A DNA stretch of 64,000 bases from Hydrogenophaga sp. (GCA_011391495.1 JAABQK010000001.1:124001-188000), one strand, 5' to 3'; positions 1-12,543 are shown, counted from the first letter of the stretch. Notes: generated from the sequence alone by a model not told the origin. Translations and numbers: made by a program.

Positions 1-375
1 TACCTGGCGCGTGTCTTGCGACAGCCAGGGATCCATGCCTCCTTCGGCGATCAGCTCGGCGATGAAGCTGCGCGGCACGATGGCGCGCTCATCCACGTAG
101 AACGGCACGCCTTGCAGCCAGGCTTCGTGCGTGAGGTAGGCGGCGGGCATGCGGCTGTCGATGCGGCGCTGGATCAGGGCCTGCACGGCCGTGCGCTGCT
201 CCGGCGTGACCGGCTGGGCTGCCCGATCGTCGAGATCGCTGTCGAGCGGCAGGCCGAGCTGCCATAGCACCAGCCACGCGGCTTCGTCCCGCGCGTTGGT
301 GGTGCCATGGCCATAGGCCAGACGGGCGGCATCGAGGCGTTCAACTGCCTCAGCCAGTATTTCTTTCAGGGTCAT
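1..375 (-). CDS. prmB: Ribosomal protein L3 glutamine methyltransferase PrmB (N-terminal part, cut by window edge)
   Basis: Only the first ~125 residues are present; the rest lies beyond position 1. The protein begins MTLKEILAEAVERLDAA and runs through a helical N-terminal domain that includes SRMPAAYLTHEAW and FYVDERAIVPRS. This is the region just before the SAM-binding domain in the PrmB/HemK family; the catalytic NPPY motif is outside the window. PrmB methylates a glutamine of ribosomal protein L3. The VPRSFIAELI wording fits PrmB better than PrmC (HemK), but the missing half prevents certainty. The ATG lies 6 nt after the dapE stop with no clear Shine-Dalgarno sequence, so translational coupling to dapE is likely. 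Confidence 0.85.
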   Translation of the reverse strand, partial: MTLKEILAEAVERLDAARLAYGHGTTNARDEAAWLVLWQLGLPLDSDLDDRAAQPVTPEQRTAVQALIQRRIDSRMPAAYLTHEAWLQGVPFYVDERAIVPRSFIAELIAEGGMDPWLSQDTRQV

Positions 376-381
376 GGCGTG

Positions 382-1554
382 TCAGCGTCCTGCGCCGGCC
401 TGTTGCGACAGCTCGTGGAGCACACGTCGGTAGATGTTTTTCAGAGGCTCCAGGTCGGCCACGGCCACATGTTCGTCCACTTTGTGGATGGTGGCATTGG
501 GCGGACCGAGTTCGATCACCTGCGGACAGACCTGGGCAATGAAGCGGCCGTCACTGGTGCCGCCCGTGGTGGAGAGCTGGGTCTCGATGCCGGTCTCATG
601 CCGGATGGCCGAGCGCACCGCCTCCACCAAGGTGCCCGGCGCGGTGAGGAAAGGGCGTCCGCCAAGGGTCCAGACGAGTTCGAAATCGGCGCCGGTTTGC
701 AGGCCGTGGCGCCGCAGGATGTCGGTCACGCGTTGCTGCAGGTCTTCCGGCGTGGACTCGGTGGAAAAGCGGAAGTTGAAGTCGATCACCACCGTGCCGG
801 GGATCACGTTGCTGGCGCCCGTGCCGCCGTGGATGTTGCTCACCTGCCAGCTGGTGGGCGGGAAGTAGGCGTTGCCACCATCCCAGAGGGTGGCGGCGAG
901 TTCGGCCAGCGCCGGCGCGGCCAGGTGGATGGGGTTCTTCGCCAGATGCGGATAAGCGATGTGGCCCTGGATACCCTTGACGGTGAGCTTGCCGCTCAGC
1001 GTGCCGCGGCGGCCGTTCTTGATCATGTCGCCGGTGCGCTCGACCGAGGTCGGTTCGCCCACGATGCACCAGTCCAGCCGCTCGCCGCGGCGCTGCAGTT
1101 CGTTGCAGACGATCACGGTGCCGTCGTTGGCGGGACCCTCCTCGTCGCTGGTGAGCAGGAAGGCGATGTCGATGGCGGGTTTCGGGTGGGTGGCGACGAA
1201 TTCTTCGCAGGCCACCACCATGGCCGCCAGAGAAGCCTTCATGTCGCTGGCGCCTCGGCCATAGAGCTTGCCGTCCCGGTGGCTCGGCACGAACGGGTCG
1301 CTGGTCCAGGCCGACAGCGGGCCGGTGGGCACCACGTCGGTGTGGCCTGCAAAGACCAGCGTAGGCTGCTGGCCCGTGCCCAGACGGGCCCACAGGTTGG
1401 TGACGCGGAAGTCAGCGGGACCGCTTTCCAGCGTCTCGCACGCAAAACCCAGCGCCGCGAGCCGGGTCGAGATGAGGGCCTGGCAGCCTTCGTCCAGCGG
1501 CGTGACCGAGGGGCGAGCGATCAGTTCTTCGGTCAGGCGCAGGGTGGCGTTCAT
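382..1554 (-). CDS. dapE: Succinyl-diaminopimelate desuccinylase DapE
   Basis: 390 aa, the usual length for this M20 zinc peptidase. It removes succinate from N-succinyl-LL-diaminopimelate in the succinylase branch of lysine/peptidoglycan synthesis. Visible metal and catalytic residues: GHTDVVP (His71, Asp73), GASDMK (Asp104), TSDEEG (Glu138, Glu139) and the late TGGTSDGRF motif. The start at [10 protein letters not shown] was chosen because its ATG overlaps the stop of the upstream pilU-like gene by one base (TGATG); longer in-frame starts lack homology. It shares a minus-strand cluster with dapC and dapD. Confidence 0.96.
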   Translation of the reverse strand: MNATLRLTEELIARPSVTPLDEGCQALISTRLAALGFACETLESGPADFRVTNLWARLGTGQQPTLVFAGHTDVVPTGPLSAWTSDPFVPSHRDGKLYGRGASDMKASLAAMVVACEEFVATHPKPAIDIAFLLTSDEEGPANDGTVIVCNELQRRGERLDWCIVGEPTSVERTGDMIKNGRRGTLSGKLTVKGIQGHIAYPHLAKNPIHLAAPALAELAATLWDGGNAYFPPTSWQVSNIHGGTGASNVIPGTVVIDFNFRFSTESTPEDLQQRVTDILRRHGLQTGADFELVWTLGGRPFLTAPGTLVEAVRSAIRHETGIETQLSTTGGTSDGRFIAQVCPQVIELGPPNATIHKVDEHVAVADLEPLKNIYRRVLHELSQQAGAGR

Positions 1555-2714
1555 CAGAATTTGACGTCGAGGGTGAACTCGGTGAAGGTTGCGCTGTCGC
1601 CGTGCTCCTCCTCCGACGGGGTCGCGGTCTGGTTCGACTTGGAGGCGTTGAAGTCGTTCTGCAGCCGCCACATCAGGTTGTTCGGCGAGTCGGCGTGGGC
1701 CAGGCCTTCGTTGCGCGTGACGAGCCCGTCGTTGATCAGGCGTGCCAGGTCCTGTTCGAAGCTTTGCGAGCCTTCGGCCAGGGACTTTTCCATGGCTTCG
1801 CGAACGCCGGAGAAGTCGGCCTTCTGGATCAGGTCGGCGATCAGCGCCGTGTTGAGCATCACCTCCATGGCGGGCACGCGGCTGCCGGTGTGGGTGCGCA
1901 GCAGCCGCTGCGACACGATGGCCCGCAGCGCGGCCGCCAGATCGCCCAGCATGGTGGGGCGGACTTCCACAGGGTAGAAGCTCAGGATGCGGTTGAGGGC
2001 CTGGTAGCTGTTGTTGGCGTGCATCGTGGCCAGGCAGAGGTGACCCGACTGGGCATAGGCGATGGCGGCCGACATGGTTTCGCGGTCGCGGATTTCCCCG
2101 ATCAGGATCACGTCGGGTGCCTGGCGCAACGCGTTTTTCAGCGCGATCTGCAGAGAGGCCGTGTCCGGTCCCACCTCGCGCTGGTTGACCACCGATTTCT
2201 TGTTCCGGTAGACGAACTCGATCGGGTCCTCGATCGTCAGGATGTGGCCGGAAACGCGTTCGTTCCGGTGGTCGATCATCGCGGCCAGTGTGGTGCTCTT
2301 GCCGGCGCCGGTGGCTCCGACCATCAGCACCAGACCCCGCTTTTCCATCACCAGCTCACCCAGAATCGGGGGGACGTTGATCGAATCCAGCGCAGGCACG
2401 TCATCGGGCACGAAGCGGATCACCACCGCGTAACTGCCCCGCTGGCGCATCGCGCTCACGCGGAAGTTGCCGACGCCCGCCAAGGGGACGGCCATGTTGA
2501 GCTCGCCGGTCTCCTGCAATTCCTCGATGCGCGTGGGCGGAACGATCTCGGCCAGCAGGTTGCGCGGGGCCTCCGGCGGCAGCACCTGGCTGTTGACGGG
2601 AATGGTCTGCCCGTTGATCTTGATCATGGCCGGCGCATGCGCCGACAGGTACACGTCCGACGCCCGTTTGTCCGCCATCAGGCGCAGGATGCGCTCCATT
2701 GTTCCGCTGCTCAT
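1554..2714 (-). CDS. pilU: PilT/PilU-family type IV pilus retraction ATPase
   Basis: 386 aa secretion-type ATPase. Walker A is GATGAGKS at residues 133-140, the Asp-box region is [13 protein letters not shown] (158-169), Walker B is [10 protein letters not shown] (201-210), and [11 protein letters not shown] follows. Length and the acidic/aromatic C-terminal tail ending [10 protein letters not shown] resemble PilU (an accessory retraction motor working with PilT) more than PilT itself, which is ~345 aa. No other pilus gene is adjacent: it sits between dapD and dapE and overlaps dapE by one base, so it may be an extra paralogue of a pilTU pair elsewhere. An AAGGA lies about 10 nt before the ATG. 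The family is certain; the PilU name is likely. Confidence 0.88.
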   Translation of the reverse strand: MSSGTMERILRLMADKRASDVYLSAHAPAMIKINGQTIPVNSQVLPPEAPRNLLAEIVPPTRIEELQETGELNMAVPLAGVGNFRVSAMRQRGSYAVVIRFVPDDVPALDSINVPPILGELVMEKRGLVLMVGATGAGKSTTLAAMIDHRNERVSGHILTIEDPIEFVYRNKKSVVNQREVGPDTASLQIALKNALRQAPDVILIGEIRDRETMSAAIAYAQSGHLCLATMHANNSYQALNRILSFYPVEVRPTMLGDLAAALRAIVSQRLLRTHTGSRVPAMEVMLNTALIADLIQKADFSGVREAMEKSLAEGSQSFEQDLARLINDGLVTRNEGLAHADSPNNLMWRLQNDFNASKSNQTATPSEEEHGDSATFTEFTLDVKF

Positions 2715-2770
2715 GCCATGTCCTTAAGGAATTCAGAAACAGAAAATTTCATCGGCGACCGTGCTTGGAG

Positions 2771-2855
2771 CCCAGTACACCGCAGAACCGGCTTTGCCGG
2801 GCTGCAGGTGTTGCCCCCCCCTCGGGGAAAAGACGCGAAGCGGCGCAGGGGGGGG
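2771..2855 (-). repeat. Dispersed ~80-bp structured repeat, copy 1
   Basis: Read on the minus strand it begins right after the dapD stop with a C-run and CTGCGCCGCTTCGCGTC, followed by a C-run/G-run stem, GCCCGGCAAAGCCGGTTC and TGTACTGGG. The same module layout occurs at 9850, 53169, 56691 and 62087. It has three potential stems (CGCCG..CGGCG type, C-run/G-run, and CCGGC..GCCGG). Confidence 0.8.
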
Positions 2856-3680
2856 TCAATCCCTCAGCAAGTCGTTCAGGCTGGTCTTGGCGCGGGTCTG
2901 CGCATCGACACGTTTCACAATGATCGCCGCATACAGGCTGTACTTGCCGCCGTCCTTGGGCAGGCTGCCGCTGATGACCACCGAACCCGCAGGCACGCGG
3001 CCGTAGGTGGTTTCGCCGGTCGCGCGGTCGTAGATGGGGGTGCTCTGGCCGATGTAGACGCCCATGGAGATGACCGAGTTTTCCTCGATCACCACGCCCT
3101 CGACCACTTCGGAACGGGCGCCGATGAAGCAGTTGTCTTCGATGATGGTGGGGCCGGCCTGCAGCGGCTCAAGCACGCCGCCAATGCCAACGCCGCCGGA
3201 GAGGTGGACGTTCTTGCCGATCTGGGCACAGGAGCCCACCGTGGCCCAGGTGTCGACCATGGTGTTTTCGTCGACGTAGGCACCGATGTTCACGTAGCTG
3301 GGCATCAGGATCGCGCCCTTGGCGATGAAGCTGCCGCGGCGGGCCACGGCGGGCGGCACCACGCGCACGCCGGTGGCCTTCATTTCGGCTTCGCTCAGGT
3401 GGGCGAACTTGGTCTGGACCTTGTCGTAGAAGGCCAGATCACCGCTGCGCATCATCTCGTTGTCCTTCAGGCGGAACGACAGCAGCACGGCCTTCTTGAT
3501 CCACTGGTGCACCGTCCACTGGCCGACGGCTGCACGGGTGGCCACGCGCAGCTTGCCGGCGTTGAGTTCGGCGATCACGTGTTCCACTGCGTCCAGCACC
3601 TCTTTGGGCGCGGATGCGGGGGAGAGTTCGGCGCGGTTGTCCCAGGCGGTGTCGATCAGGTTTTGCAGTTGTTGGGTCAT
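2856..3680 (-). CDS. dapD: 2,3,4,5-tetrahydropyridine-2,6-dicarboxylate N-succinyltransferase DapD
   Basis: 274 aa, the normal DapD length. It transfers succinyl from succinyl-CoA to tetrahydrodipicolinate in lysine/DAP synthesis. The N-terminal helical domain ([19 protein letters not shown]) precedes a left-handed beta-helix of hexapeptide repeats (about 110-240: [28 protein letters not shown] coils, [18 protein letters not shown]). The C-terminus is [17 protein letters not shown], typical of the family. It lies 73 bp downstream of dapC on the same strand and is followed at once by a structured repeat that separates it from the pilU-like gene. Confidence 0.97.
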   Translation of the reverse strand: MTQQLQNLIDTAWDNRAELSPASAPKEVLDAVEHVIAELNAGKLRVATRAAVGQWTVHQWIKKAVLLSFRLKDNEMMRSGDLAFYDKVQTKFAHLSEAEMKATGVRVVPPAVARRGSFIAKGAILMPSYVNIGAYVDENTMVDTWATVGSCAQIGKNVHLSGGVGIGGVLEPLQAGPTIIEDNCFIGARSEVVEGVVIEENSVISMGVYIGQSTPIYDRATGETTYGRVPAGSVVISGSLPKDGGKYSLYAAIIVKRVDAQTRAKTSLNDLLRD

Positions 3681-3753
3681 CTTCAGGTCTTGCGTTGAGG
3701 GTTGGATGTTGCGCCGGGTCGGCGGGGGGCGGGTTGTGCCGAACGGTGAAGGC

Positions 3754-4977
3754 TCATGGAGCCGCCTCGCAGAAGCGGACGATGCGCTCGGCGGCTTCCA
3801 GGCATTCGGCGGGTTCGGCCACCAGTGCCATGCGCACCCGGCCCATGCCGGGATTGGTGCCAGCCACTTCGCGGGCGAGGTAGCTGCCGGGCAACACCGT
3901 CACATTGTATTGAGCCAGCAACCCGCGGGCGAACGCCTCGTCGGCGCTCAGGCCCGCCACCCGCCCGGCATACGCCGCAGGGACACCGGCCCAGAGGTAG
4001 AAAGCGGCGTCGGGCAAGGCCACGTCCAGCACCGTTGCCAGCCGTGGCGTGACCTGGGCGAACTTCTCCCGGTACTGGCGGCGGTTGTCCACCACGTGTT
4101 CTTCGTCGCTCCAGGCGGCGATGCTGGCGGTCTGCACCGCCGGGCTCATCGCGCCGCCGTGGTAGGTGCGGTAGAGCAGGAAAGGCTTGATCAGTGCGGC
4201 GTCTCCCGCCACGAAACCGCTGCGCAGCCCGGGCACGTTGCTGCGCTTGGACAGGCTGGTGAACATGATCAGGTTCCTGAAGTCCGGCCGGCCCAGCTTC
4301 ATGGCAGCCTCCAGCCCGCCCAGCGGCGGTTCGTCGCGGAAATAGATTTCGCTGTAGCACTCGTCGGACGCGATCACGAAGCCGTGGCGGTCGCTCAGCT
4401 CGAACAGCTTGGCCCATTCATCCAGCGGCATCACCGCGCCGGTCGGGTTGCCGGGCGAGCAGACGTAGATCAGCTGCGTGCGGGCCCACACGTCTTCGGG
4501 CACGCTGTCCCAGTCCACCGCGAAGTTGCGCGCCGGCACGCTGGGCACGTAATAAGGCTGGGCGCCGCCGAGCAGCGCCGCGCCCTCGTAGATCTGGTAG
4601 AAGGGATTGGGAAACGCCAGCGTGGCGCCCGGTTTCGTCGGGTCCAGCACCGTCTGGGCAAAGGCGAACAGCGCTTCGCGCGAACCGTTCACCGGCAGTA
4701 CCTGGGTGGCGGGGCTGACCGTCACGCCATAACGGCGCTGGAGCCAGGCGGCGCAGGCTTCGCGCAGCGCGGGCTCTCCGGCAGTGGCGGGGTAGCCGGT
4801 CAGACCGGTGTCGAGCGCAGCAGCCAGCGCGTCTTTCAGCATCTGGGGCGTGGCGTGTTTCGGTTCGCCGATGCCCAGGCTGATCGGCCGGTAGGCCGGG
4901 TTGGGCGTGACGCCCGCCAGCAGCTGGCGCAGCCGCTCGAACGGGTAGGGCTGCAAGAGCGACAAATGGGGATTCAT
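3754..4977 (-). CDS. dapC: Succinyldiaminopimelate transaminase DapC
   Basis: 407 aa fold-type I PLP aminotransferase. It converts N-succinyl-2-amino-6-ketopimelate to N-succinyl-LL-DAP, the step between DapD and DapE, whose genes lie just downstream. Motifs: [10 protein letters not shown] (PLP phosphate region), CSPGNPTG (174-181), [11 protein letters not shown] (Asp205), and [15 protein letters not shown] with the Schiff-base lysine at 244. The chosen ATG ([13 protein letters not shown]) matches the DapC start. A GATAAT box ends 6 nt before this ATG and there is no Shine-Dalgarno sequence, suggesting a leaderless transcript. The 147-bp gap to smc is divergent. Confidence 0.95.
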   Translation of the reverse strand: MNPHLSLLQPYPFERLRQLLAGVTPNPAYRPISLGIGEPKHATPQMLKDALAAALDTGLTGYPATAGEPALREACAAWLQRRYGVTVSPATQVLPVNGSREALFAFAQTVLDPTKPGATLAFPNPFYQIYEGAALLGGAQPYYVPSVPARNFAVDWDSVPEDVWARTQLIYVCSPGNPTGAVMPLDEWAKLFELSDRHGFVIASDECYSEIYFRDEPPLGGLEAAMKLGRPDFRNLIMFTSLSKRSNVPGLRSGFVAGDAALIKPFLLYRTYHGGAMSPAVQTASIAAWSDEEHVVDNRRQYREKFAQVTPRLATVLDVALPDAAFYLWAGVPAAYAGRVAGLSADEAFARGLLAQYNVTVLPGSYLAREVAGTNPGMGRVRMALVAEPAECLEAAERIVRFCEAAP

Positions 4978-4982
4978 GCGCC

Positions 4983-4988
4983 GATTAT
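4983..4988 (-). promoter_or_regulatory. GATAAT -10 box of dapC (possible leaderless transcript)
   Basis: Minus strand reads GGATAATCGGCGCATG. The -10-like hexamer is 6 nt from the dapC start codon, so transcription would begin at or next to the A of ATG. No AGGAG-like sequence lies between. The -35 element is weak. Confidence 0.45.
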
Positions 4989-5124
4989 CCCAAGGCCGCT
5001 CCATGCCCCGCCCGGATGGGCTGAACGCAGAACGGACACGGTATCATGCGAGTTGCGGTCCGGTCCCGGAAGGGTGTGGATTTTCATTACAAATCAAGCA
5101 GTTACAAGCTGCGACCGAATTCCC

Positions 5125-8100
5125 GTGCGCCTCAATTCGATCAAGTTATCGGGCTTCAAGTCCTTCGCCGAACCGACCAACTTCATGCTGCCCGGGCAGT
5201 TGGTGGGCGTGGTGGGACCCAACGGCTGCGGCAAGTCCAACATCATGGACGCGGTACGCTGGGTGCTGGGCGAGTCCAAGGCGTCGGAACTGCGTGGCGA
5301 GTCCATGCAGGACGTGATCTTCAACGGCACCAACAACCGCAAGCCGGCCAGCCGCTCCAGCGTGGAGCTGGTGTTCGACAACAGCGACCACCGCGCCGGT
5401 GGCCAGTGGGGTCAGTTCCTTGAGATCGCGGTCAAGCGCGTGCTCACGCGCGACGGCACCAGCAGCTACTACATCAACAACCAGCCGGTGCGCCGCCGCG
5501 ACGTGCAGGACGTGTTCCTCGGTACCGGGCTCGGCCCGCGCGCCTACGCCATCATCGGCCAGGGCACGATCAGCCGGATCATCGAGAGCAAGCCGGAGGA
5601 GCTGCGCCTGTTTCTGGAAGAAGCCGCCGGCGTTTCCAAATACAAGGAGCGGCGTCGCGAAACGGCCAACCGCCTGGCCGACACGCGCGAGAACCTCACG
5701 CGGGTGGAAGACATCCTGCGCGAACTCAATGCCAACCTCGACAAGCTGGAGAAACAGGCCGAGGTGGCCGCGCGCTACAACACCCTGCAGGCCGGCGCCA
5801 CGCTCAAGCAGCACCAGCTCTGGTTCCTCAAGCGCAGCGAGGCCGAGGCCGACCAGATCAAGGTCAAGGCCGACGCTGCCCAGGCGCTGAACGACCTGGA
5901 GTCGCGCACCGCCGACCTGCGCCGCATCGAGTCCGAACTCGAGACCATCCGCCAGGCGCACTACGCGGCGGGCGACCAGGTGAATCAGGCCCAGGGCAAG
6001 CTGTACGAAGCCAGCGCCGAAGTGGGCAAGCTGGAGGCCGAGATCCGCTTCGTGGTCGAAGGCCGCACCCGCGTCGAACAGCGCCTGCTGCAGCTGAAAG
6101 ACCAGATCGCCTCGTGGACCACGCGCAGCCAGGACGCCGGCGTGGAGCTGGAGCAGCTGGCCGAGTCCATGGTGGAGGCCGAGGAAAAGTCGGTGGTGCT
6201 GGCCGCCCAGGGCGAAGAGCAGGCCGGTGCCTTGCCCGCCTTGGAGGACGGTCTGCGCCAGGCGCAAAACCGTGCCAACGAGCAGCGCAGCAGCGTCACG
6301 CAGGTGCAGCAGCAGATCCAGGTGCTGGCCGCCGAGCAGCGCAACATCGAAGAACAGAGTCGCCAGTTCAACCAGCGTCGCGAGCGCCTGGCCGCCGACC
6401 GCAACGCGCTGGCCGCGCCCGACGAGGCGCGGCTGGTGAATGCCCAGAGCCAGCTGGCCAGTGCCCAGGAACTGGCCGAGCAGAACGACGCCGTGCTGCA
6501 GGAACTGCAGGACAGCGTGCCCCTGCTCGACGACGAACGCCGTGCGGCACAACAGGCGGTGAACCAGGAGTCCGCCCGCCAGGCCGACCTGTCGGCGCGC
6601 CTGGAGGCACTCAAGGCCCTGCAGGAGAAGGTCCGCACCGACGGCAAGCTCAAGCCCTGGCTGGCCAGGCACGGGCTCGACGGCCTGCAGGGCCTGTGGA
6701 GCCGCATCCACGTGGAGCCCGGTTGGGAAAACGCCCTGGAGGCCGCCCTGCGTGAGCGGCTCGGCGCACTGGAAGTGTCGCGCCTGGACATGGTGCGGGC
6801 CTTTGGCAGTGACGCCCCTCCCGCCAAGCTCGCCTTCTACAGCCCTCCCGCCAGCGGTGCCGGCAGCGCCAACAGCGCCTCCGGCTTGAAACCCCTGACG
6901 GACTGGCTGCGGCTGAACGATGCGGCCCAGCAAGCCCTGCTGGGCGAGTGGCTGCATGGCTGCCTGAGCGCGCCCAGCCTGGAGGACGCGCTGGCGCAGC
7001 GCCAGCAGCTGCAGCCTGGCCAGGTGATCTATGCCGCCAGCGGTCACGCGGTCACCGCGCACAGCGTGAGCCTTTACGCACCCGACAGCGAACAGGCCGG
7101 CCTGCTGGCGCGGGCGCAGGAAATTGAAAACCTCGAAAAGGAGCTGCGTGCCCAGGTCCTGATGGCCGATCAGGCCCGTACCCATCTGATCCGTGCCGAA
7201 GCGGCCTACACCGACGCGTCACAGCGTCTGGTCAGTGCCCGGCGCGAGTCGGCCGAAGCCCGCAGCCGTGCGCACGAGCGGCAGGTCGAGGCGCTGCGGT
7301 TGACCCAGCTGGCCGAGCAGACCCGCGCCCGCAGCGAGCAGATTGCCGCCGACCTGGCCGAGGTGGACGCCCAGCTGGAAGACCTGCAGGAACGCCGGGT
7401 GACGGCCGAAGCCCGCTTTGAAGAGCTGGACTTGCAGCTCGCCGACAACCAGGAGCGCCATGCCCAGCTGGACGACAAAGTGATCGAAGCCGAGCGCGCG
7501 CTCCATGCGGCGCGGGAACAGCAGCGCTCGCTGGAGCGCAGCGCGCAGGAAGCCACGTTCAGCCTGCGCAGCCTGCAGGCGCGCCAGGGCGAACTGCAGC
7601 GTTCGCTGGAGACCGCAGCCGCGCAGGAGCAATCGCTGGCCGACGAAGAGCAGCGCGCTTCCGCGGAACTCTCGCGCCTGAACGACGCGGCCGCCCAGGC
7701 CGGCCTGCAGAGCGCACTGGCCATGAAGCTGGAGCGCGAGCAGGCCCTGAGTGCCCTGCGCAGCCAGTACGACGACCTCACGCTGAAGCTGCGTGCCAGT
7801 GACGAGCGCCGCCTGCAGCTGGAGCGCGAGCTGGACCCGCTGCGCCAGCGCATCACCGACTTCCAGCTCAAGGAACAGGCGGCCCGCCTCGGCGTGGAGC
7901 AGTACAGCCAGCAGCTCGAAGAGGCCCAGGCCGACCTGGCCGCCGTGGCACAGAGCATCACCGAAGGCAACGTGCGTCTCGCCGGCCTGCAAAGTGAAAT
8001 CGACCGTTTCCACCGCGAGATCCAGTCGCTGGGCGCCGTCAACCTGGCGGCGCTGGACGAACTCACCGCCGCGCGCGAGCGCAAGACCTTCCTCGACGCG

Positions 8101-8649
8101 CAGTCGGCCGACCTGAACGAGGCCATGAACACGCTGGAGGACGCGATCAGGAAGATCGACGCTGAAACCCGCGACCTGCTGGGCAGCACCTTCAACACCG
8201 TCAACGAGCATTTCGGCCGCATGTTCCCCGAGCTGTTCGGTGGCGGCAACGCCCGGCTGGTGATGACCGGGGAGGAAATCCTCGACGCCGGCGTGCAGGT
8301 GCTGGCGCAGCCACCCGGCAAGAAAAACCAGACCATCCACCTGCTCTCGGGTGGTGAAAAGGCGCTCACCGCCATCGCCCTCGTGTTCGCGATCTTCCAG
8401 CTCAACCCGGCGCCGTTCTGCCTGCTCGACGAGGTGGACGCGCCACTGGACGACGCCAACACCGAGCGTTACGCCAAACTCGTGACCAGCATGAGCCGGC
8501 AGGGCACCCAGTTCCTGTTCATCAGCCACAACAAGATCGCCATGGAAATGGCCGAGCAGCTGATCGGCGTGACCATGCAGGAGCAGGGCGTTTCCCGTAT
8601 CGTGGCGGTGGACATGGAGTCCGCCGCCGGCATGCTCGAATCCACCTAA
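5125..8649 (+). CDS. smc: Chromosome segregation protein SMC
   Basis: 1174 aa, standard SMC length. An ABC-type ATPase that organises and segregates chromosomes. The N-terminal head has GVVGPNGCGKSN (Walker A at residues 31-39) and the QGTISRIIESKPEELR segment. Long coiled coils (about 165-500 and 665-1010) flank a hinge near 510-660. The C-terminal head has the signature LLSGGEKALTAIAL (from 1073) and Walker B FCLLDEVDAPLDD (catalytic Asp1102/Glu1103). The GTG start (VRLNSIKLSGFKSF) is chosen because all SMC proteins begin just before this strand; the upstream open frame is non-homologous. No scpA or scpB lies nearby. zipA follows after 20 nt. Confidence 0.97.
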   Translation: MRLNSIKLSGFKSFAEPTNFMLPGQLVGVVGPNGCGKSNIMDAVRWVLGESKASELRGESMQDVIFNGTNNRKPASRSSVELVFDNSDHRAGGQWGQFLEIAVKRVLTRDGTSSYYINNQPVRRRDVQDVFLGTGLGPRAYAIIGQGTISRIIESKPEELRLFLEEAAGVSKYKERRRETANRLADTRENLTRVEDILRELNANLDKLEKQAEVAARYNTLQAGATLKQHQLWFLKRSEAEADQIKVKADAAQALNDLESRTADLRRIESELETIRQAHYAAGDQVNQAQGKLYEASAEVGKLEAEIRFVVEGRTRVEQRLLQLKDQIASWTTRSQDAGVELEQLAESMVEAEEKSVVLAAQGEEQAGALPALEDGLRQAQNRANEQRSSVTQVQQQIQVLAAEQRNIEEQSRQFNQRRERLAADRNALAAPDEARLVNAQSQLASAQELAEQNDAVLQELQDSVPLLDDERRAAQQAVNQESARQADLSARLEALKALQEKVRTDGKLKPWLARHGLDGLQGLWSRIHVEPGWENALEAALRERLGALEVSRLDMVRAFGSDAPPAKLAFYSPPASGAGSANSASGLKPLTDWLRLNDAAQQALLGEWLHGCLSAPSLEDALAQRQQLQPGQVIYAASGHAVTAHSVSLYAPDSEQAGLLARAQEIENLEKELRAQVLMADQARTHLIRAEAAYTDASQRLVSARRESAEARSRAHERQVEALRLTQLAEQTRARSEQIAADLAEVDAQLEDLQERRVTAEARFEELDLQLADNQERHAQLDDKVIEAERALHAAREQQRSLERSAQEATFSLRSLQARQGELQRSLETAAAQEQSLADEEQRASAELSRLNDAAAQAGLQSALAMKLEREQALSALRSQYDDLTLKLRASDERRLQLERELDPLRQRITDFQLKEQAARLGVEQYSQQLEEAQADLAAVAQSITEGNVRLAGLQSEIDRFHREIQSLGAVNLAALDELTAARERKTFLDAQSADLNEAMNTLEDAIRKIDAETRDLLGSTFNTVNEHFGRMFPELFGGGNARLVMTGEEILDAGVQVLAQPPGKKNQTIHLLSGGEKALTAIALVFAIFQLNPAPFCLLDEVDAPLDDANTERYAKLVTSMSRQGTQFLFISHNKIAMEMAEQLIGVTMQEQGVSRIVAVDMESAAGMLEST

Positions 8650-8669
8650 AAAATACGCACCCACGCACC

Positions 8670-9827
8670 ATGAGCTCACTGCAGATCAGTCTGGCCGTCA
8701 TCGGAGGGCTCGTGCTGGCGGGCGTGGTCGCCTACAACGCCTGGGTCACCCGCAGGAGTGCGCCGCGCACCGCGCGGGAAGCCGGGCAGGAGGCAGACGG
8801 AGCCGCAGGCGCCGCGCCCGTCTTCGACGACACGCGGCCGGCCACATCGGATGCGGGCGCACACGAGCGCATCGAGCCGGTGCTGGGCGGTGGACCATTC
8901 GACGAACAGCCGCCCGCTGCGGCGGCGCGCTCGGACGGCGAGTTCGGCCAGGCGCCTTCGATGGTGCCGGTCACCCTCAGCCACGTGGTTAACCCACCCG
9001 AGAAGAAGCCCGGTCTGGACGCGCTGATCGACGTCATCACGCCGCTGCTGCTGGAGACCGAGGTGTCGGGCGATGCGCTGCTGGCCGCGCTGCCGGGCAC
9101 CCGGCGCGTGGGCAGCAAGCCGTTTGCGGTGGAAGGGCTGAGCGAGGCCACGGGGGAATGGGAAAGCCCGCGCCTCGGCCAGCGTTACCGCGCACTGCAG
9201 GCCGGTGTGCAACTGGCCAACCGCGCGGGACCGCTGAACGACATCGAGTTTTCCGAGTTCGTCGTCAAGGCGCAGGCCTTTGCGGACGCGGTGGGTGCCG
9301 CGCCCGATTTCCCGGACATGCGTGCCGAGGTGGCCCGCGCACGCGAACTCGACGCCTTCGCCAGCGGCCACGACGCCCAGCTGGGCTTTACCCTGCGCGC
9401 CCGTCGCGCCGCCTGGAGCCCGGGCTACGTGGCCCAGAACGCAGCACAGCTGGGGTTTGTCGCAGGCGCCCTGCCGGGTCGCATGGTGCTGTCGGGCAGC
9501 AGTGCCGGCCAGGCGCCCATCCTGAGCCTGGCCTACGACCCCCAGGCCGCCATGGCCGATGACCCGGAGCTGAGCGCTCTGCGCGAGATCGCCCTGTCGC
9601 TGGAGGTGACCCACGTGCCGCGCAGCGAGCAGCCGTTTGTGCGCATGCGGCAGGCCGCTGCGGCGCTGGCCGAAGCCATGGACGGCGTGGTGACCGACGA
9701 TGCCGGCCAACCCCTCTCGTCCGACACCATGGACGGTATCGGTGCCGATCTGGAGAGCCTGTACGACGCACTCGACAGCCGGGATCTGTCGGCTGGGTCG
9801 CCCCAGGCGCGACGGCTTTTCAGCTAA
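8670..9827 (+). CDS. zipA: Cell division protein ZipA
   Basis: 385 aa. ZipA tethers FtsZ polymers to the inner membrane at the division site. The N-terminus SSLQISLAVIGGLVLAGVVAYN is a single membrane segment (residues 2-24) followed by a basic patch (WVTRRSAPRTAR). A Pro/Ala/Asp-rich linker leads to a C-terminal ZipA-type domain from about residue 150 to the end, containing QRYRALQAGVQLANRAGPLNDIEFSEFV and LEVTHVPRSEQPFVRM. The smc-zipA-ligA order is known from related betaproteobacteria and supports the call. It is probably co-transcribed with smc (20-nt gap). A structured repeat follows its stop. Confidence 0.9.
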   Translation: MSSLQISLAVIGGLVLAGVVAYNAWVTRRSAPRTAREAGQEADGAAGAAPVFDDTRPATSDAGAHERIEPVLGGGPFDEQPPAAAARSDGEFGQAPSMVPVTLSHVVNPPEKKPGLDALIDVITPLLLETEVSGDALLAALPGTRRVGSKPFAVEGLSEATGEWESPRLGQRYRALQAGVQLANRAGPLNDIEFSEFVVKAQAFADAVGAAPDFPDMRAEVARARELDAFASGHDAQLGFTLRARRAAWSPGYVAQNAAQLGFVAGALPGRMVLSGSSAGQAPILSLAYDPQAAMADDPELSALREIALSLEVTHVPRSEQPFVRMRQAAAALAEAMDGVVTDDAGQPLSSDTMDGIGADLESLYDALDSRDLSAGSPQARRLFS

Positions 9828-12053
<2,226 letters not shown>

Positions 12054-12081
12054 GGCCCGTGCCGGCGCCGATCGCCAGGGA

Positions 12082-12468
12082 TCACTTGAACTTGTAGTGA
12101 TCCCGGTTGAGCACCGCGGCCACGGCTGTGACTTCCTCGGGGAAGAGGCCGAGGTTCATCTGGGTGTTGCACATCTCCACCATGCCGCGCAGCAGGCCGG
12201 CGTTGTTGAACTTGCCCTGGGGCTTGTACATGGCGCTGCCATCGCCGCCGACCTTGCTGATGTGGCACTGCGCACATTTGTGCTCGGCCATCAGCTTTTC
12301 ACCCAGCGCCAGATCGGCACCCTTGAAGATTTCGGCGCCTTGTGCGCGGGCCTGGCCGGTCTGCAGCGCCGCACCGGCGAGGATCAGCAGGCTGGCCGCG
12401 CACAACGCCCGGCTGCGGCCCGTGATGCGATGGGCCAGAGTGGCGGTGGTCGATGGTGCTGGGCGCAT
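12082..12468 (-). CDS. Small periplasmic c-type cytochrome
   Basis: 128 aa with a signal peptide (basic N-terminus, hydrophobic ALCAASLLILAGAAL, cleavage near QARAQ at about residue 43) and one haem-binding CAQCH (Cys65, Cys68, His69). Met60, Met83 or Met94 could be the sixth ligand. A small exported electron carrier; its partner cannot be told from context. A strong AGGAGG lies about 9 nt before the ATG. It is convergent with ligA (28-bp gap) and divergent from def. Confidence 0.8.
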   Translation of the reverse strand: MRPAPSTTATLAHRITGRSRALCAASLLILAGAALQTGQARAQGAEIFKGADLALGEKLMAEHKCAQCHISKVGGDGSAMYKPQGKFNNAGLLRGMVEMCNTQMNLGLFPEEVTAVAAVLNRDHYKFK

Positions 12469-12543
12469 GGCGGTCCTCCTGTCGGGGTTGTCACGGAAGT
12501 CGGGTTCTGCTGCACTCTACATGCATGACAATGCCTCGCCATA

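Noticed and set aside
3460-5124. Open frame extending smc upstream
   Set aside because: Antisense to dapD and dapC; SMC proteins begin just before the SGFKSF strand.
5146-8679. Several long open frames antisense to smc
   Set aside because: Low-complexity Leu/Gly/Gln or Ser/Arg translations mirroring SMC coiled-coil codons.
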